Translations under genes and position numbers: made by a program
Virus record (IMG/VR): IMGVR_UViG_3300034356_004067
Coordinates: 1 to 23,005 of that record
Source: a virus
DNA: 23,005 bases
Reading direction: 5' to 3' (one strand)
The notes under the pieces: model-generated
The model's input: the letters and a program-made list of their open reading frames with translations, nothing else
Told to the model about the DNA's origin: nothing
The model's database searches: none
Shown here: piece after piece, positions 1-5,695 of the stretch
How the letters are laid out: each line of letters starts with the position of its first letter
How positions within the stretch are numbered: position 1 is the first letter of the stretch

Positions 1-2
1 TT

Positions 3-1034
3 CGCAGGCATAACAGAGCATGGGGCGACGCACTGCTGGATATTGGCAAGCGAGCCATGAAAGAAATCCGCAAGGCACACGGTAGTCGTACTCTCGCAAG
101 TACCGACGAACACGATGGACTCGCCCCATACGGATTCACTCACACTGAGCGAATCGCAGAATGGGTGGACAGGCTCGCCAGTTTCTCACCACCTGAGAAG
201 CGCAAGGGTGGCAAGGGTGACCAAGAGGGAGATGGCAAGCCCGAAGGTGGAGTAGATAAGTCAGGCGAGGAACACAGTGGCGAATACGAGGAGTCCAAAA
301 AAGACGGAGACAAGAACGGGAATCCTCATGGCAAGATTGCCCCTGCCGACAATAGTGGAGCAGTCTCTTGGGCGGAACTACGAGTGAGCCGAGAGCCACT
401 ACCTCGCTATCACACTGGTTCTATGGGCAAGAAGCGAATCGCCACAAATGTTGGTATTCGTCCTCGCCGTATGCACCGATTCATGACCGACCCTGCCAAG
501 AGAGTTTTTGACAAGACCGTTCGTGGTAGTGGTGGCATGGTCATCATTGACGCTAGTGGTTCTATGTCATTCACTACTGAACAAATCGCTGAAATCATTG
601 AGAACGCACAAGGCGCAACAGTGATGATTTACAGCGATAAGGGTCGCCACGATGGTTCTCCTAACGCATGGGTAGTTGCCGATAAGGGTCGTATGGTTGA
701 GACAGTGGACTACATTGACTACGGACATGGCAACGGCGTGGATTTCCCCGCTATTGAGTGGGGCGTAAAGAATCGCCAATATCGGACCACACCTCTAGTT
801 TGGATAACAGACGGTGGAGTGTGCGGAAAGAATGACGGATTCTCTGACCTGCTCGCCATGCAGTGCATGACCTACGCCAAGCAACACGGCTACATCGTCG
901 TTCCCCATATTGAGGAAGCCATTGAGCAACTGCGCAACCTGCGCATAAATGGCAAGGCGCAGAGCGTGTACCCGTGGACATTCCGCAGGATATGGCTCAA
1001 CCACATGGGCAAGTCCTCTCCCGATATGGAGTAG
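3..1034 (+). CDS. CobT/VWA-like metal-ion-dependent adhesion domain protein, 5' truncated
   Basis: The reading frame is open from the left window edge, so the true start lies outside; the first internal ATG is at 57. Numbering from that ATG, residues 45-95 form a very charged Gly/Lys/Glu linker. A von Willebrand A-type domain follows, with the MIDAS motif DASGS at residues 165-169 and a second acidic strand, WITDGG, around residue 252. This arrangement (acidic linker, then a VWA domain close to the C-terminus) matches the CobT/DUF2201 putative-peptidase VWA family. In cells and large phages such proteins often work with a MoxR-type AAA+ ATPase, but no partner is visible here. The stop codon TAG (1032-1034) lies inside a copy of the dispersed 12-mer AGTAGATAAGTC, and a second copy at 251-262 is translated as VDKS. 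The VWA call is firm; the substrate is unknown. Confidence 0.8.
   Translation, partial: RRHNRAWGDALLDIGKRAMKEIRKAHGSRTLASTDEHDGLAPYGFTHTERIAEWVDRLASFSPPEKRKGGKGDQEGDGKPEGGVDKSGEEHSGEYEESKKDGDKNGNPHGKIAPADNSGAVSWAELRVSREPLPRYHTGSMGKKRIATNVGIRPRRMHRFMTDPAKRVFDKTVRGSGGMVIIDASGSMSFTTEQIAEIIENAQGATVMIYSDKGRHDGSPNAWVVADKGRMVETVDYIDYGHGNGVDFPAIEWGVKNRQYRTTPLVWITDGGVCGKNDGFSDLLAMQCMTYAKQHGYIVVPHIEEAIEQLRNLRINGKAQSVYPWTFRRIWLNHMGKSSPDME
251..262 (+). repeat. Dispersed 12-mer AGTAGATAAGTC, copy 1
   Basis: Exact copy inside the VWA gene, read in frame as part of GVDKS. It is the only copy lying wholly within the interior of a gene. Confidence 0.8.
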
Positions 1035-1041
1035 ATAAGTC
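1030..1041 (+). repeat. Dispersed 12-mer AGTAGATAAGTC, copy 2
   Basis: Exact copy overlapping the end of the VWA gene; bases 3-5 of the motif are that gene's TAG stop codon. It forms an inverted pair with the copy at 1104-1115. Confidence 0.85.
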
Positions 1042-1049
1042 TCCTTAGA

Positions 1050-1081
1050 GGGTGATGGTGGTACTCATTCCACCATCACCC
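1050..1081 (+). terminator. Strong intergenic hairpin after the VWA gene
   Basis: A perfect 12-bp stem (1050-1061 with 1070-1081, GGGTGATGGTGG / CCACCATCACCC) closes an 8-nt loop, 15 nt after the VWA stop codon. No U-tract follows, so it is not a textbook intrinsic terminator. It could stabilise a 3' end or act as a processing site. The inverted 12-mers at 1030 and 1104 bracket it. Confidence 0.5.
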
Positions 1082-1103
1082 CGAAAGGATTTGGGCATAG
1101 GGG

Positions 1104-1115
1104 GACTTATCTACT
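1104..1115 (-). repeat. Dispersed 12-mer AGTAGATAAGTC, copy 3 (inverted)
   Basis: Reverse-complement copy (GACTTATCTACT) in the non-coding stretch. With copy 2 it brackets the 1050-1081 hairpin as an inverted repeat. Confidence 0.85.
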
Positions 1116-1125
1116 CTATGTACCA

Positions 1126-1181
1126 CCACTGCCTCAGCCGTTGAGAATCATGCTCCTTTGATTTTCCGTCTGAGGTAGTGG
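1126..1181 (+). ncRNA. Candidate structured RNA, long imperfect hairpin
   Basis: CCACTGCCTCAG (1126-1137) pairs with CTGAGGTAGTGG (1170-1181) over 12 positions with one G-U. Inside it, GAGAATCA (1143-1150) pairs with TGATTTTC (1159-1166), giving about 20 base pairs in two stacked helices. It lies in the 201-nt gap between the VWA gene and the next small gene. A TACAAT hexamer at 1200-1205, just after it, may be a -10 box for the downstream gene. It may be a small RNA, a leader element or a palindromic protein-binding site; the strand is assigned by neighbouring gene direction only. Confidence 0.35.
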
Positions 1182-1235
1182 GCAAGGTCTAAGTCAAGGT
1201 ACAATAGAAACCACTACTAGAAAGAAGGCTACGAA

Positions 1236-1469
1236 ATGAATGAGGAACTGCTGGACGAGTTGTACGAAACTCTAGCGAGAGTGTGCCACTACTACGAGGG
1301 CATGAAGCAGGACATAGAGCAGGGCAAGTACGCAGGCGAACAGGCACAGCGTGATTGGGAAACTTTGGCATGCACTGAGGGAATGAGCGTTATGCCCATC
1401 ATCGCTGAAATGGCACTCGCCCACAAATGGGATTTAGAGGACAGTTTGGAAACTGGAGTAGATAAGTGA
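1236..1469 (+). CDS. Small acidic hypothetical protein (77 aa)
   Basis: ATG at 1236 is preceded by a purine-rich ribosome binding site (AGAAAGAAGG, about 5-8 nt upstream). The protein is acidic, looks entirely helical, and has no Cys cluster or membrane segment. I do not recognise a family. Its last codons are formed by a copy of the dispersed motif: GGA GTA GAT AAG TGA encodes the terminal GVDK and the stop. It is transcribed in the same direction as the VWA gene but is separated from it by the structured 201-nt gap, so it may have its own promoter (TACAAT at 1200-1205). Confidence 0.6.
   Translation: MNEELLDELYETLARVCHYYEGMKQDIEQGKYAGEQAQRDWETLACTEGMSVMPIIAEMALAHKWDLEDSLETGVDK
1457..1468 (+). 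repeat. Dispersed 12-mer, copy 4 (last base G)
   Basis: AGTAGATAAGTG, one mismatch from consensus, overlaps the 3' end and TGA stop of the 77-residue gene. An ATG follows directly at 1469. Confidence 0.75.
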
Positions 1470-1551
1470 TGGCACTACTCCTATTCATTATTTCGTTTTT
1501 TTTCATCACCTCACTACATGGCAGACTTTCCGCCACGCCCCATTCGGTAAG

Positions 1552-1563
1552 AGTAGATAAGTC
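1552..1563 (+). repeat. Dispersed 12-mer AGTAGATAAGTC, copy 5
   Basis: Exact copy in the gap between two convergent genes, 3 nt beyond the stop codon of the minus-strand membrane protein. Confidence 0.85.
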
Positions 1564-1566
1564 CCT

Positions 1567-1917
1567 CTACGGTTTCTTTGCCTCGCCCCATATGACCATG
1601 CTGAGTGCCTGCCACATGATGTATATGGTCGCCAGTGCCAGTGAATCCCACACGCCCACGGACCACGAGACAACTCCTGCCGATTCCAGAACATGCGCAC
1701 CAAGCAACAGCAGGACAGCGTAGAGAACGACGAGCGAGATGAACCCCATGACCGCATTGCGATTTCGAGTCCGCCGAGTGCTTTTTAGGTTGGGAGCCCC
1801 GCCTGAATCCATCAGCCTAGAAGCCCCGCCTGAAATTGACCGACCTTGAGAATCCCGGATAGCCCGAGGAAAACTCGAATTCATTTTGCTTGTATTTTTC
1901 CAATTATTAGAAACCAT
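1567..1917 (-). CDS. Small two-helix membrane protein (116 aa)
   Basis: The ATG at 1917 has an excellent ribosome binding site (GAGGAGG, 4-5 nt upstream), which decides the start and the strand. The first ~55 residues are polar and basic (a cytoplasmic tail containing two SGGA repeats). They are followed by two hydrophobic segments at about 56-76 and 85-108, with a short WGEAKKP tail. The SGGA repeats correspond to a duplicated AGCCCCGCCTGAA in the plus-strand DNA. No family is recognised. It is convergent with the preceding gene and isolated from other minus-strand genes. A holin-like or superinfection-related role would be a guess. Confidence 0.65.
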   Translation of the reverse strand: MVSNNWKNTSKMNSSFPRAIRDSQGRSISGGASRLMDSGGAPNLKSTRRTRNRNAVMGFISLVVLYAVLLLLGAHVLESAGVVSWSVGVWDSLALATIYIMWQALSMVIWGEAKKP

Positions 1918-1939
1918 TGCTCCTCCTCATGGGAACCAA

Positions 1940-1956
1940 TTGACGGTGGTGGAAGA
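1940..1956 (+). repeat. Dispersed 17-mer TTGACGGTGGTGGAAGA, copy 1
   Basis: Exact consensus copy lying 11 nt beyond the 3' end of the HTH gene on the opposite strand. If it is a promoter, transcription would run antisense into that gene. A TATTAT lies 20 nt downstream of TTGACG, which is a poor spacing. Confidence 0.8.
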
Positions 1957-1967
1957 CCCTCTATTTA

Positions 1968-2366
1968 TTATACGATGTTGAGTTTTCTGATAATTTGATG
2001 AACTCGCTGTCGAGATAAATCAAACTCGTCGGCGATTTCCCGGAGGGATTTCCCCTGAATGCGGAGTTGGCGAATTGCTTCATTTCTTGAAGAATCCGTC
2101 GCCGGCCCTGGCTGGAACGGACCCCACTGCCACCCCTTGATTTGTTCCATTCTGGCGATTCGGGCTGAAGGAAGCTGATTCTTGCGATATCTCTGACGAA
2201 TATATCCAGACCAGGCCCCAAGAGGAATATTTTTTTCATTTATTTTTGCAATATACGGGGCCGGGATTTTGGAATTTCCGTTTTTCTGAATATAAGTCTC
2301 GAGCGCCTCAACGTATAAGTTGAATTTCGTAATGTTGTCCATGTATTGACACGTTAGTACGAACAT
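1968..2366 (-). CDS. Helicase-associated domain protein with C-terminal sigma-r4-like HTH
   Basis: Residues ~10-83 match the short helicase-associated (HA) domain found in repeats in actinobacterial proteins: LGAWSGYIRQRYRKNQLP, then ARIARMEQIKGWQWGP. Residues ~93-131 form a helix-turn-helix of the sigma-70 region 4 type (SLREIADEFDLSRQRVHQII). Together they suggest a DNA-binding regulator. Neither ATG at 2366 nor the internal ATG at 2342 has a good ribosome binding site, and the shorter start (MDNITKF) is equally likely. The gene is bracketed by two same-orientation copies of the dispersed 17-mer (1940 and 2370), as if it were a cassette. It stands alone on the minus strand in a mainly plus-strand stretch. 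Confidence 0.7.
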   Translation of the reverse strand: MFVLTCQYMDNITKFNLYVEALETYIQKNGNSKIPAPYIAKINEKNIPLGAWSGYIRQRYRKNQLPSARIARMEQIKGWQWGPFQPGPATDSSRNEAIRQLRIQGKSLREIADEFDLSRQRVHQIIRKLNIV

Positions 2367-2369
2367 GTG

Positions 2370-2384
2370 TTCGGTGGTGGAAGA
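2370..2384 (+). repeat. Dispersed 17-mer, copy 2 (2-nt shorter)
   Basis: TTCGGTGGTGGAAGA, lacking the internal GA of the consensus. It sits 3 nt upstream of the longer start of the HTH gene on the opposite strand, and points away from that gene. Confidence 0.7.
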
Positions 2385-2422
2385 ATCACATTTTTTCTTT
2401 ACTTAAAATACTTTAATATATG

Positions 2423-2451
2423 TTGACAAATACCCAGAGAGGCGCTACGCT
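2423..2451 (+). promoter_or_regulatory. Sigma-70-type promoter
   Basis: TTGACA (2423-2428), a 17-nt spacer, then TACGCT (2446-2451). The -35 box is perfect, the spacing is ideal, and the -10 is a good actinobacterial-type variant. Expected transcription start is about 2457-2459, which is where the folded element begins. Confidence 0.65.
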
Positions 2452-2458
2452 TCCCATG

Positions 2459-2543
2459 GAGGTTGGCAGACACTTATACGCCCGCAATTCGAGCGGGTAC
2501 ACGAGAGTTTGAAAAGGTTCCGTCGGGGAGCCGTCCCAGCCTC
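2459..2543 (+). ncRNA. Candidate structured RNA or 5' leader, three-way junction
   Basis: About 85 nt can fold into three helices. P1 pairs GAGGTTGG (2459-2466) with CCAGCCTC (2536-2543). P2 pairs CCCGC (2481-2485) with GCGGG (2493-2497) around a 7-nt loop. P3 pairs GGTTCC (2516-2521) with GGAGCC (2527-2532). P1 begins where the 2423 promoter should start transcription, and the next gene starts 31 nt after P1 closes. The outline resembles a class-II tRNA (acceptor-like P1, 7-nt loop on P2), but U33, a normal D arm and a T loop are missing. It could be a leader that controls the genes from 2575, a free small RNA, or a degenerate or mimic tRNA. Confidence 0.4.
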
Positions 2544-2574
2544 ACTTTTCACCTACTAGACGAAAGCAGGCATC

Positions 2575-2811
2575 ATGCCCACAACAGCTACACATACGGA
2601 ACATTTCGACCCAGCCATTAGAGGTCTCGCAGGAAAAACAATCAAACGCGTGCGCCATATGATTGAAGAAGAAATCAAAGGAATGAGTTGGTGGACGCAA
2701 CCAGCCAACACAATTGTTATTGAGTTCACTGACAACACTTATGCAATCGTGAGTTCAGACCAAGAGGGCAACGACGCTGGTCACCTAATCGTAGAGGGAT
2801 ACGATTCATGA
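2575..2811 (+). CDS. Hypothetical protein (78 aa)
   Basis: ATG at 2575 follows AGCAGG at a short distance. The protein is a compact mixed alpha/beta sequence (IKRVRHMIEEEIKG, then TIVIEFTDNTYAIVSS) with no known motif. It is the first gene behind the 2423 promoter and the candidate structured leader. Its stop overlaps the next start (ATGA), so the two are probably co-translated. I do not recognise the family. Confidence 0.65.
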   Translation: MPTTATHTEHFDPAIRGLAGKTIKRVRHMIEEEIKGMSWWTQPANTIVIEFTDNTYAIVSSDQEGNDAGHLIVEGYDS

Positions 2812-3041
2812 AAGTGTCAGCGCTACTCAAGCAACTGAACGATTTAAATCCGGACGATGAAATCTGCGCGCTTTACTGGACCAAAGAAGCCTATGACTAC
2901 AGGGATATCGAAGAAGAAGAAATTACTTCGGAAGCTTGGGCAGAAATTTGTAAAGAATTCGATGAATGGGACAATGCAGGACTCGACGTCTCTGAATGGA
3001 TTGCAGACGCTGTCATAGAAAAGACAAATCTTAAGTCGTGA
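2808..3041 (+). CDS. Acidic hypothetical protein (77 aa)
   Basis: Starts at the ATGA overlap with the preceding gene. It is very acidic (DYRDIEEEEITSEAW) with an N-terminal KVSALLKQLNDLNPDDEI helix-turn typical of small phage early proteins of unknown role. There are no cysteines beyond two scattered ones and no membrane segment. High negative charge would suit a DNA-mimic or inhibitor protein, but nothing specific supports that. It ends TGA overlapping a further ATG that opens only a 15-codon frame. Confidence 0.65.
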   Translation: MKVSALLKQLNDLNPDDEICALYWTKEAYDYRDIEEEEITSEAWAEICKEFDEWDNAGLDVSEWIADAVIEKTNLKS

Positions 3042-3074
3042 TGACTCAACTTCTAAAGAAAGCCTTGGTAGACA

Positions 3075-3245
3075 ATGGGATTAGTTAACCATTTAATTAC
3101 TTATCAAATAGGAAAATCTCGTGGACGTCGTAAAAGTGAAAAAGAGCGCCCCCTGGCGGCCGACAGTCGAGACCCAGATTGCTTAAATTATTCAATTTTC
3201 TGCAGACAATTCGGTAGCTGCGATGGTCAGAAATGTGAATATTAA
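3075..3245 (+). CDS. Cys-rich small protein (56 aa)
   Basis: The frame starts at ATG 3075 and ends at TAA 3243-3245. The N-terminal part is basic (KSRGRRKSEKER). The C-terminus carries four cysteines at 36, 43, 49 and 54 (C-X6-C-X5-C-X4-C) in DPDCLNYSIFCRQFGSCDGQ. This is a plausible small metal-binding or disulphide module and is the main reason to accept the gene despite its size. No strong ribosome binding site is visible. It lies 33 nt after the preceding gene and in the same direction. The function is unknown; compact phage Cys4 proteins are often transcription or nuclease modulators, but that is inference. Confidence 0.55.
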   Translation: MGLVNHLITYQIGKSRGRRKSEKERPLAADSRDPDCLNYSIFCRQFGSCDGQKCEY

Positions 3246-3284
3246 TTCCTAACAAAAAATCATAAATTTCCCCCGCCGGCAGCG

Positions 3285-3298
3285 GCCATCCAGATGGC
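3285..3298 (+). promoter_or_regulatory. Short inverted repeat before the 156-aa gene
   Basis: GCCATC-CA-GATGGC, 14 nt upstream of the ATG at 3313. It could mask the weak ribosome binding site or be an operator. The rest of 3246-3312 is A/T-rich and contains one GCCGGC palindrome. Confidence 0.25.
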
Positions 3299-3312
3299 AG
3301 AAAAGAGAAAAA

Positions 3313-3783
3313 ATGAAAAATGAATACTGGAACTCAGAAGATGACGAAGAAAAAAATATAATCAAAAAATTAGAAAATCATGGGCTTAGCTCCGACATCG
3401 CTGCACTAATAGCAGACCAGATTTCGTCGTCCTCAGTAGAGCTCGATGACCGTCCAGCAAATAACATCATATTTATTTTTGCAGACAGTGACGAATCAGT
3501 GGTAACTGGTATACACGTTCCTGGCGATGCATTAAATGGAGAAGACGGACCGGTATTAATGCGTGGTTCTCATGATAAATCCATCATCGCGGCTTTCTCT
3601 CGAGAGTTCATCGCCGGCCGTCTGCGTAAAATGGAATCATTCGCAGAGGAGGAAGCGGGGCTCACCATTGAAAGCGAAGAACTATGGCTGGATGAATTGG
3701 AAAACCTCGCCGACATGGCTAGAATCGAGCTAATTAGAAATCCTCCCGAATCTTGGGAGCAACTACTAGAGGGTGAGCACTAA
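3313..3783 (+). CDS. Acidic hypothetical protein (156 aa)
   Basis: ATG at 3313 after a purine-rich stretch (AGAAAAGAGAAAAA). The N-terminus is Asp/Glu-rich (NSEDDEEKNIIKKL). A central stretch (NNIIFIFADSDESVVTGIHVPG) suggests a beta-rich core, and a long amphipathic acidic helix follows from residue ~105 to the end. No catalytic motif was found. The neighbouring DUF1599-type gene starts 3 nt downstream of its stop, so the two form an operon. I do not recognise the family. Confidence 0.65.
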   Translation: MKNEYWNSEDDEEKNIIKKLENHGLSSDIAALIADQISSSSVELDDRPANNIIFIFADSDESVVTGIHVPGDALNGEDGPVLMRGSHDKSIIAAFSREFIAGRLRKMESFAEEEAGLTIESEELWLDELENLADMARIELIRNPPESWEQLLEGEH

Positions 3784-3786
3784 AAG

Positions 3787-4494
3787 ATGTTGACGGTGGT
3801 GGATGAGTTAGAACCAGAGCACCCAAGGAACTGGAACGAGGCTGCGGCCTCCTGTATTTCTGAGATTTTAGAACAAATCTCCCGGCCTCTGGCCCACATG
3901 CAAAAAGAAGAAGAAAATATCAAAACCAGGATTGTCAGCTCGAATCCATGCGGCCCTCTAGAAAATGACCTTTTTTTGAATTCTATTCTCGAAGGCCTCT
4001 CGATGATTGATAATCATTTTGAAGGCATGGTCCAGAACATGAACTGGTTTGAATCGGACCCAATGTACTGGGTTGAAGAATGGAAGAATCTTGGTTCTAT
4101 CGCAGCGGTGGCAGGCATAAAAAACGGGAATTTACTTCCGTTGGCCGGCGAAGACCATCCAGAAAATACGTTTTTTTCAGCTTCGGCAGCGGGAGCTGAC
4201 AACATTTGGAAGACTGAGGACAACACCTGGAGACTTCAGGACGATTTAACATCGACGCTTATCCGGAAGCAGTCAGATTATGGACATAATAATATTGCCC
4301 GCTTCGGACGCCAAGGTCTGATTGTCCGATGTCATGACAAGGTGGCAAGATTAAAAAATCTTCATCTATCACGCGCCGGCCAAGCAGCTAACGAATCAAT
4401 CGCCGATACCTATACTGACATCATTGGCTACTCGGCAATTGGTATGATGTGGGAACGTGGCTGGTTCCTGTTAAATTTAACCAAGAATACGTGA
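3787..4494 (+). CDS. DUF1599-like (nucleotide modification associated domain 1) protein
   Basis: The last ~80 residues carry the signature of the Nmad1/DUF1599 family, an all-alpha NTP-pyrophosphohydrolase-like fold: KQSDYGHNNI at 161-170, GLIVRCHDKVARLKNL at 177-192, and NESIADTYTDIIGYS at 202-216. These conserved polar positions normally face a nucleotide. Members occur in phages, often near nucleotide or base-modification genes; the exact reaction is not established. The N-terminal 150 residues are less conserved-looking and may be a phage-specific helical extension. The start region coincides with the dispersed 17-mer (3790-3806), so the first codons (LTVVDE) may not be selected as protein. 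It starts 3 nt after the preceding gene. Confidence 0.65.
   Translation: MLTVVDELEPEHPRNWNEAAASCISEILEQISRPLAHMQKEEENIKTRIVSSNPCGPLENDLFLNSILEGLSMIDNHFEGMVQNMNWFESDPMYWVEEWKNLGSIAAVAGIKNGNLLPLAGEDHPENTFFSASAAGADNIWKTEDNTWRLQDDLTSTLIRKQSDYGHNNIARFGRQGLIVRCHDKVARLKNLHLSRAGQAANESIADTYTDIIGYSAIGMMWERGWFLLNLTKNT
3790..3806 (+). repeat. Dispersed 17-mer, copy 3
   Basis: TTGACGGTGGTGGATGA, one mismatch from consensus. It overlaps codons 2-7 of the DUF1599-like gene. Confidence 0.75.
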
Positions 4495-4528
4495 AGAAAG
4501 TAAGTAATTTAAACCCCCCTCCAGACGG

Positions 4529-4540
4529 AGTAGATAAGTC
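4529..4540 (+). repeat. Dispersed 12-mer AGTAGATAAGTC, copy 6
   Basis: Exact copy in the short gap between the DUF1599-like gene and the gene at 4563, 22 nt before that ATG. Confidence 0.85.
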
Positions 4541-4562
4541 AACCTAGAAAGGTATTAGACAA

Positions 4563-4925
4563 ATGAGTATTTGGGACCCATTAAATCAAAACTTCAAAGG
4601 GACATGGAAAGTGTCGCCCCAGTCAGTTATCGAGGACGACCCTTACCTGGCAAGCCTGTACGAGATGACCAAGGAACAGGACAAGAAATTGTTCGACTCG
4701 CTGCTGTACGTCGAAGAAACAGGAAATTTGTTCACGTCGGATGAGCGAGCTGACAATTTAAACAAAATAAGGGAAAATCTTCTCGAATTGTCTTCGACGA
4801 TGGAAAAGCTCGACGGAGCGGACCTGAAGCATAAAATAGTATTTTCGGCACTTCTTCTTCAGACCATGCGCGTCTACGATAAAGTGAACAAAATGCATGA
4901 GGAACTCCTGGCGGACGGAAAATGA
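4563..4925 (+). CDS. Helical hypothetical protein (120 aa)
   Basis: ATG at 4563 with AGAAAGG about 11 nt upstream. The sequence is almost wholly helical and charged, with heptad-like stretches (DNLNKIRENLLELSSTMEKL and MRVYDKVNKMHEELLADGK), which suggests a coiled-coil or helical-bundle protein. No enzyme motif was found. It overlaps the following small gene by ATGA, so translation is probably coupled. The family is unknown. Confidence 0.65.
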   Translation: MSIWDPLNQNFKGTWKVSPQSVIEDDPYLASLYEMTKEQDKKLFDSLLYVEETGNLFTSDERADNLNKIRENLLELSSTMEKLDGADLKHKIVFSALLLQTMRVYDKVNKMHEELLADGK

Positions 4926-5083
4926 CTGGGCCATTGGAAGAACATCCAGAATATTTGGATTTTCTACAAGGGATGGTCGACGAACGTCTTCTGAAAGAGG
5001 CCGACATGAGAGCCCATTATCAGGATTTCTGTGAGGGCATGGCCCACTTTGACCTGGACGACACAATTGACAGCGAACAATAA
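4922..5083 (+). CDS. Small acidic protein (53 aa)
   Basis: The frame runs from ATG 4922 (ATGA overlap with the preceding gene) to TAA 5081-5083. It is strongly acidic and helical (EEHPEYLDFLQGMVDERLL, and DLDDTIDSEQ at the end), with a single Cys. The exact overlap at the front and a ribosome binding site for the next gene right after its stop argue that it is real. No function can be assigned. Confidence 0.55.
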   Translation: MTGPLEEHPEYLDFLQGMVDERLLKEADMRAHYQDFCEGMAHFDLDDTIDSEQ

Positions 5084-5096
5084 AAGGAAAATAAAC

Positions 5097-5453
5097 ATGA
5101 CAGCACTAGCAGTTATCATTTTTGGGATTTTGTTCTGGGTGGCAGCGAACATTATCAAAAATTCCCTGACCAACCGCCAGACAAAAGACAGAAGAATCTA
5201 CAAGCGCCGCTCACATCCAAAAAATATTGAAAAAAGTATTCAAGACCTACTCGAGCTCGAGCTGCAGGAATTCCTCCGCGAGGAAGAAGTTAAAGAAAAA
5301 GCAAGAAATCGAGAACAGCATCCGACGGCGTACTTGCGCAAAATCGGAGGCACGCTCGATAGGGAGACTCAGGAGATTCTGTCCAAGATAACGTCCGACA
5401 GACAGGGTCCTCGCCGGCGGGCTAGAGGTCATCAGTTCTGGTGGGGCGAATGA
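5097..5453 (+). CDS. N-terminally anchored membrane protein (118 aa)
   Basis: I chose ATG 5097 because AAAAGG lies about 9 nt upstream and because an upstream in-frame ATG at 5031 would overlap the preceding gene and disrupt the membrane segment. Residues 2-19 form one hydrophobic helix (ALAVIIFGILFWVAANII). The rest is cytoplasmic and highly charged, with a Glu-rich helix (LLELELQEFLREEEVKEK) and a basic C-terminal part (RQGPRRRARGHQFWWGE). This topology suits a small phage membrane effector, but there is no family match I recognise. Confidence 0.6.
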   Translation: MTALAVIIFGILFWVAANIIKNSLTNRQTKDRRIYKRRSHPKNIEKSIQDLLELELQEFLREEEVKEKARNREQHPTAYLRKIGGTLDRETQEILSKITSDRQGPRRRARGHQFWWGE

Positions 5454-5596
5454 AAAGCGAAGGTGCCCCCTCGGGGAGCTGCCGGATGGTCACCTACCAA
5501 TCCACCCGCATCTCAACCCGAAGAGGCTGCTTCTTTCGGGATGAAAGGGGAATCCGTTGGAAGCCCCGCCAACTTATCACATCAAAATTCCCGTGA
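5450..5596 (+). CDS. Small basic protein (48 aa), tentative
   Basis: The frame starts at an ATGA overlap with the membrane-protein gene and ends at TGA 5594-5596. The product is basic with several aromatic and Arg residues (TRRGCFFRDERGIRWKPRQL). The four-base overlap matches the style of this operon. A longer GTG-initiated frame (5463-5660) overlaps it in another register but is Pro/Ser/Ala-rich and less protein-like. Either could be spurious. Confidence 0.35.
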   Translation: MKSEGAPSGSCRMVTYQSTRISTRRGCFFRDERGIRWKPRQLITSKFP

Positions 5597-5678
5597 CTCG
5601 CAAATTCTCGCAAAATTTATAATATTTCGCAGCGCTCCAGATTTTTTAAGAAAAAAATAAAAAAACCTCTGAAACCGA

Positions 5679-5695
5679 TTGACGGTGGTGGAAGA
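5679..5695 (+). repeat. Dispersed 17-mer TTGACGGTGGTGGAAGA, copy 4
   Basis: Exact consensus copy. TACGTT lies 17 nt after TTGACG, a plausible promoter arrangement. Confidence 0.8.

Noticed and set aside
1466-1723. Plus-strand frame beginning MMALLLFIISFFFITS
   Set aside because: Most of it is antisense to the minus-strand membrane gene, which has a clear ribosome binding site; the rest is a short hydrophobic run with an abnormal tail.
1961-2239. Minus-strand frame overlapping the HTH gene
   Set aside because: Another register of the same strand; the HA and HTH motifs are in the 1968-2366 frame.
2459-2543. tRNA gene
   Set aside because: A 7-bp acceptor-like stem and a 7-nt loop are present, but there is no U33, D arm or T loop with TTC; kept only as a structured RNA candidate.
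5250-5273. Restriction-site string resembling a cloning polylinker (XhoI, SacI, XhoI, PstI, EcoRI)
   Set aside because: It lies in frame inside a charged helix (LLELELQEFL) of a convincing gene, so natural coding explains it.
5463-5660. GTG-started 65-residue frame
   Set aside because: Pro/Ser/Ala-rich without motifs; the overlapping ATGA-coupled 48-codon frame is the more likely gene, though weak too.
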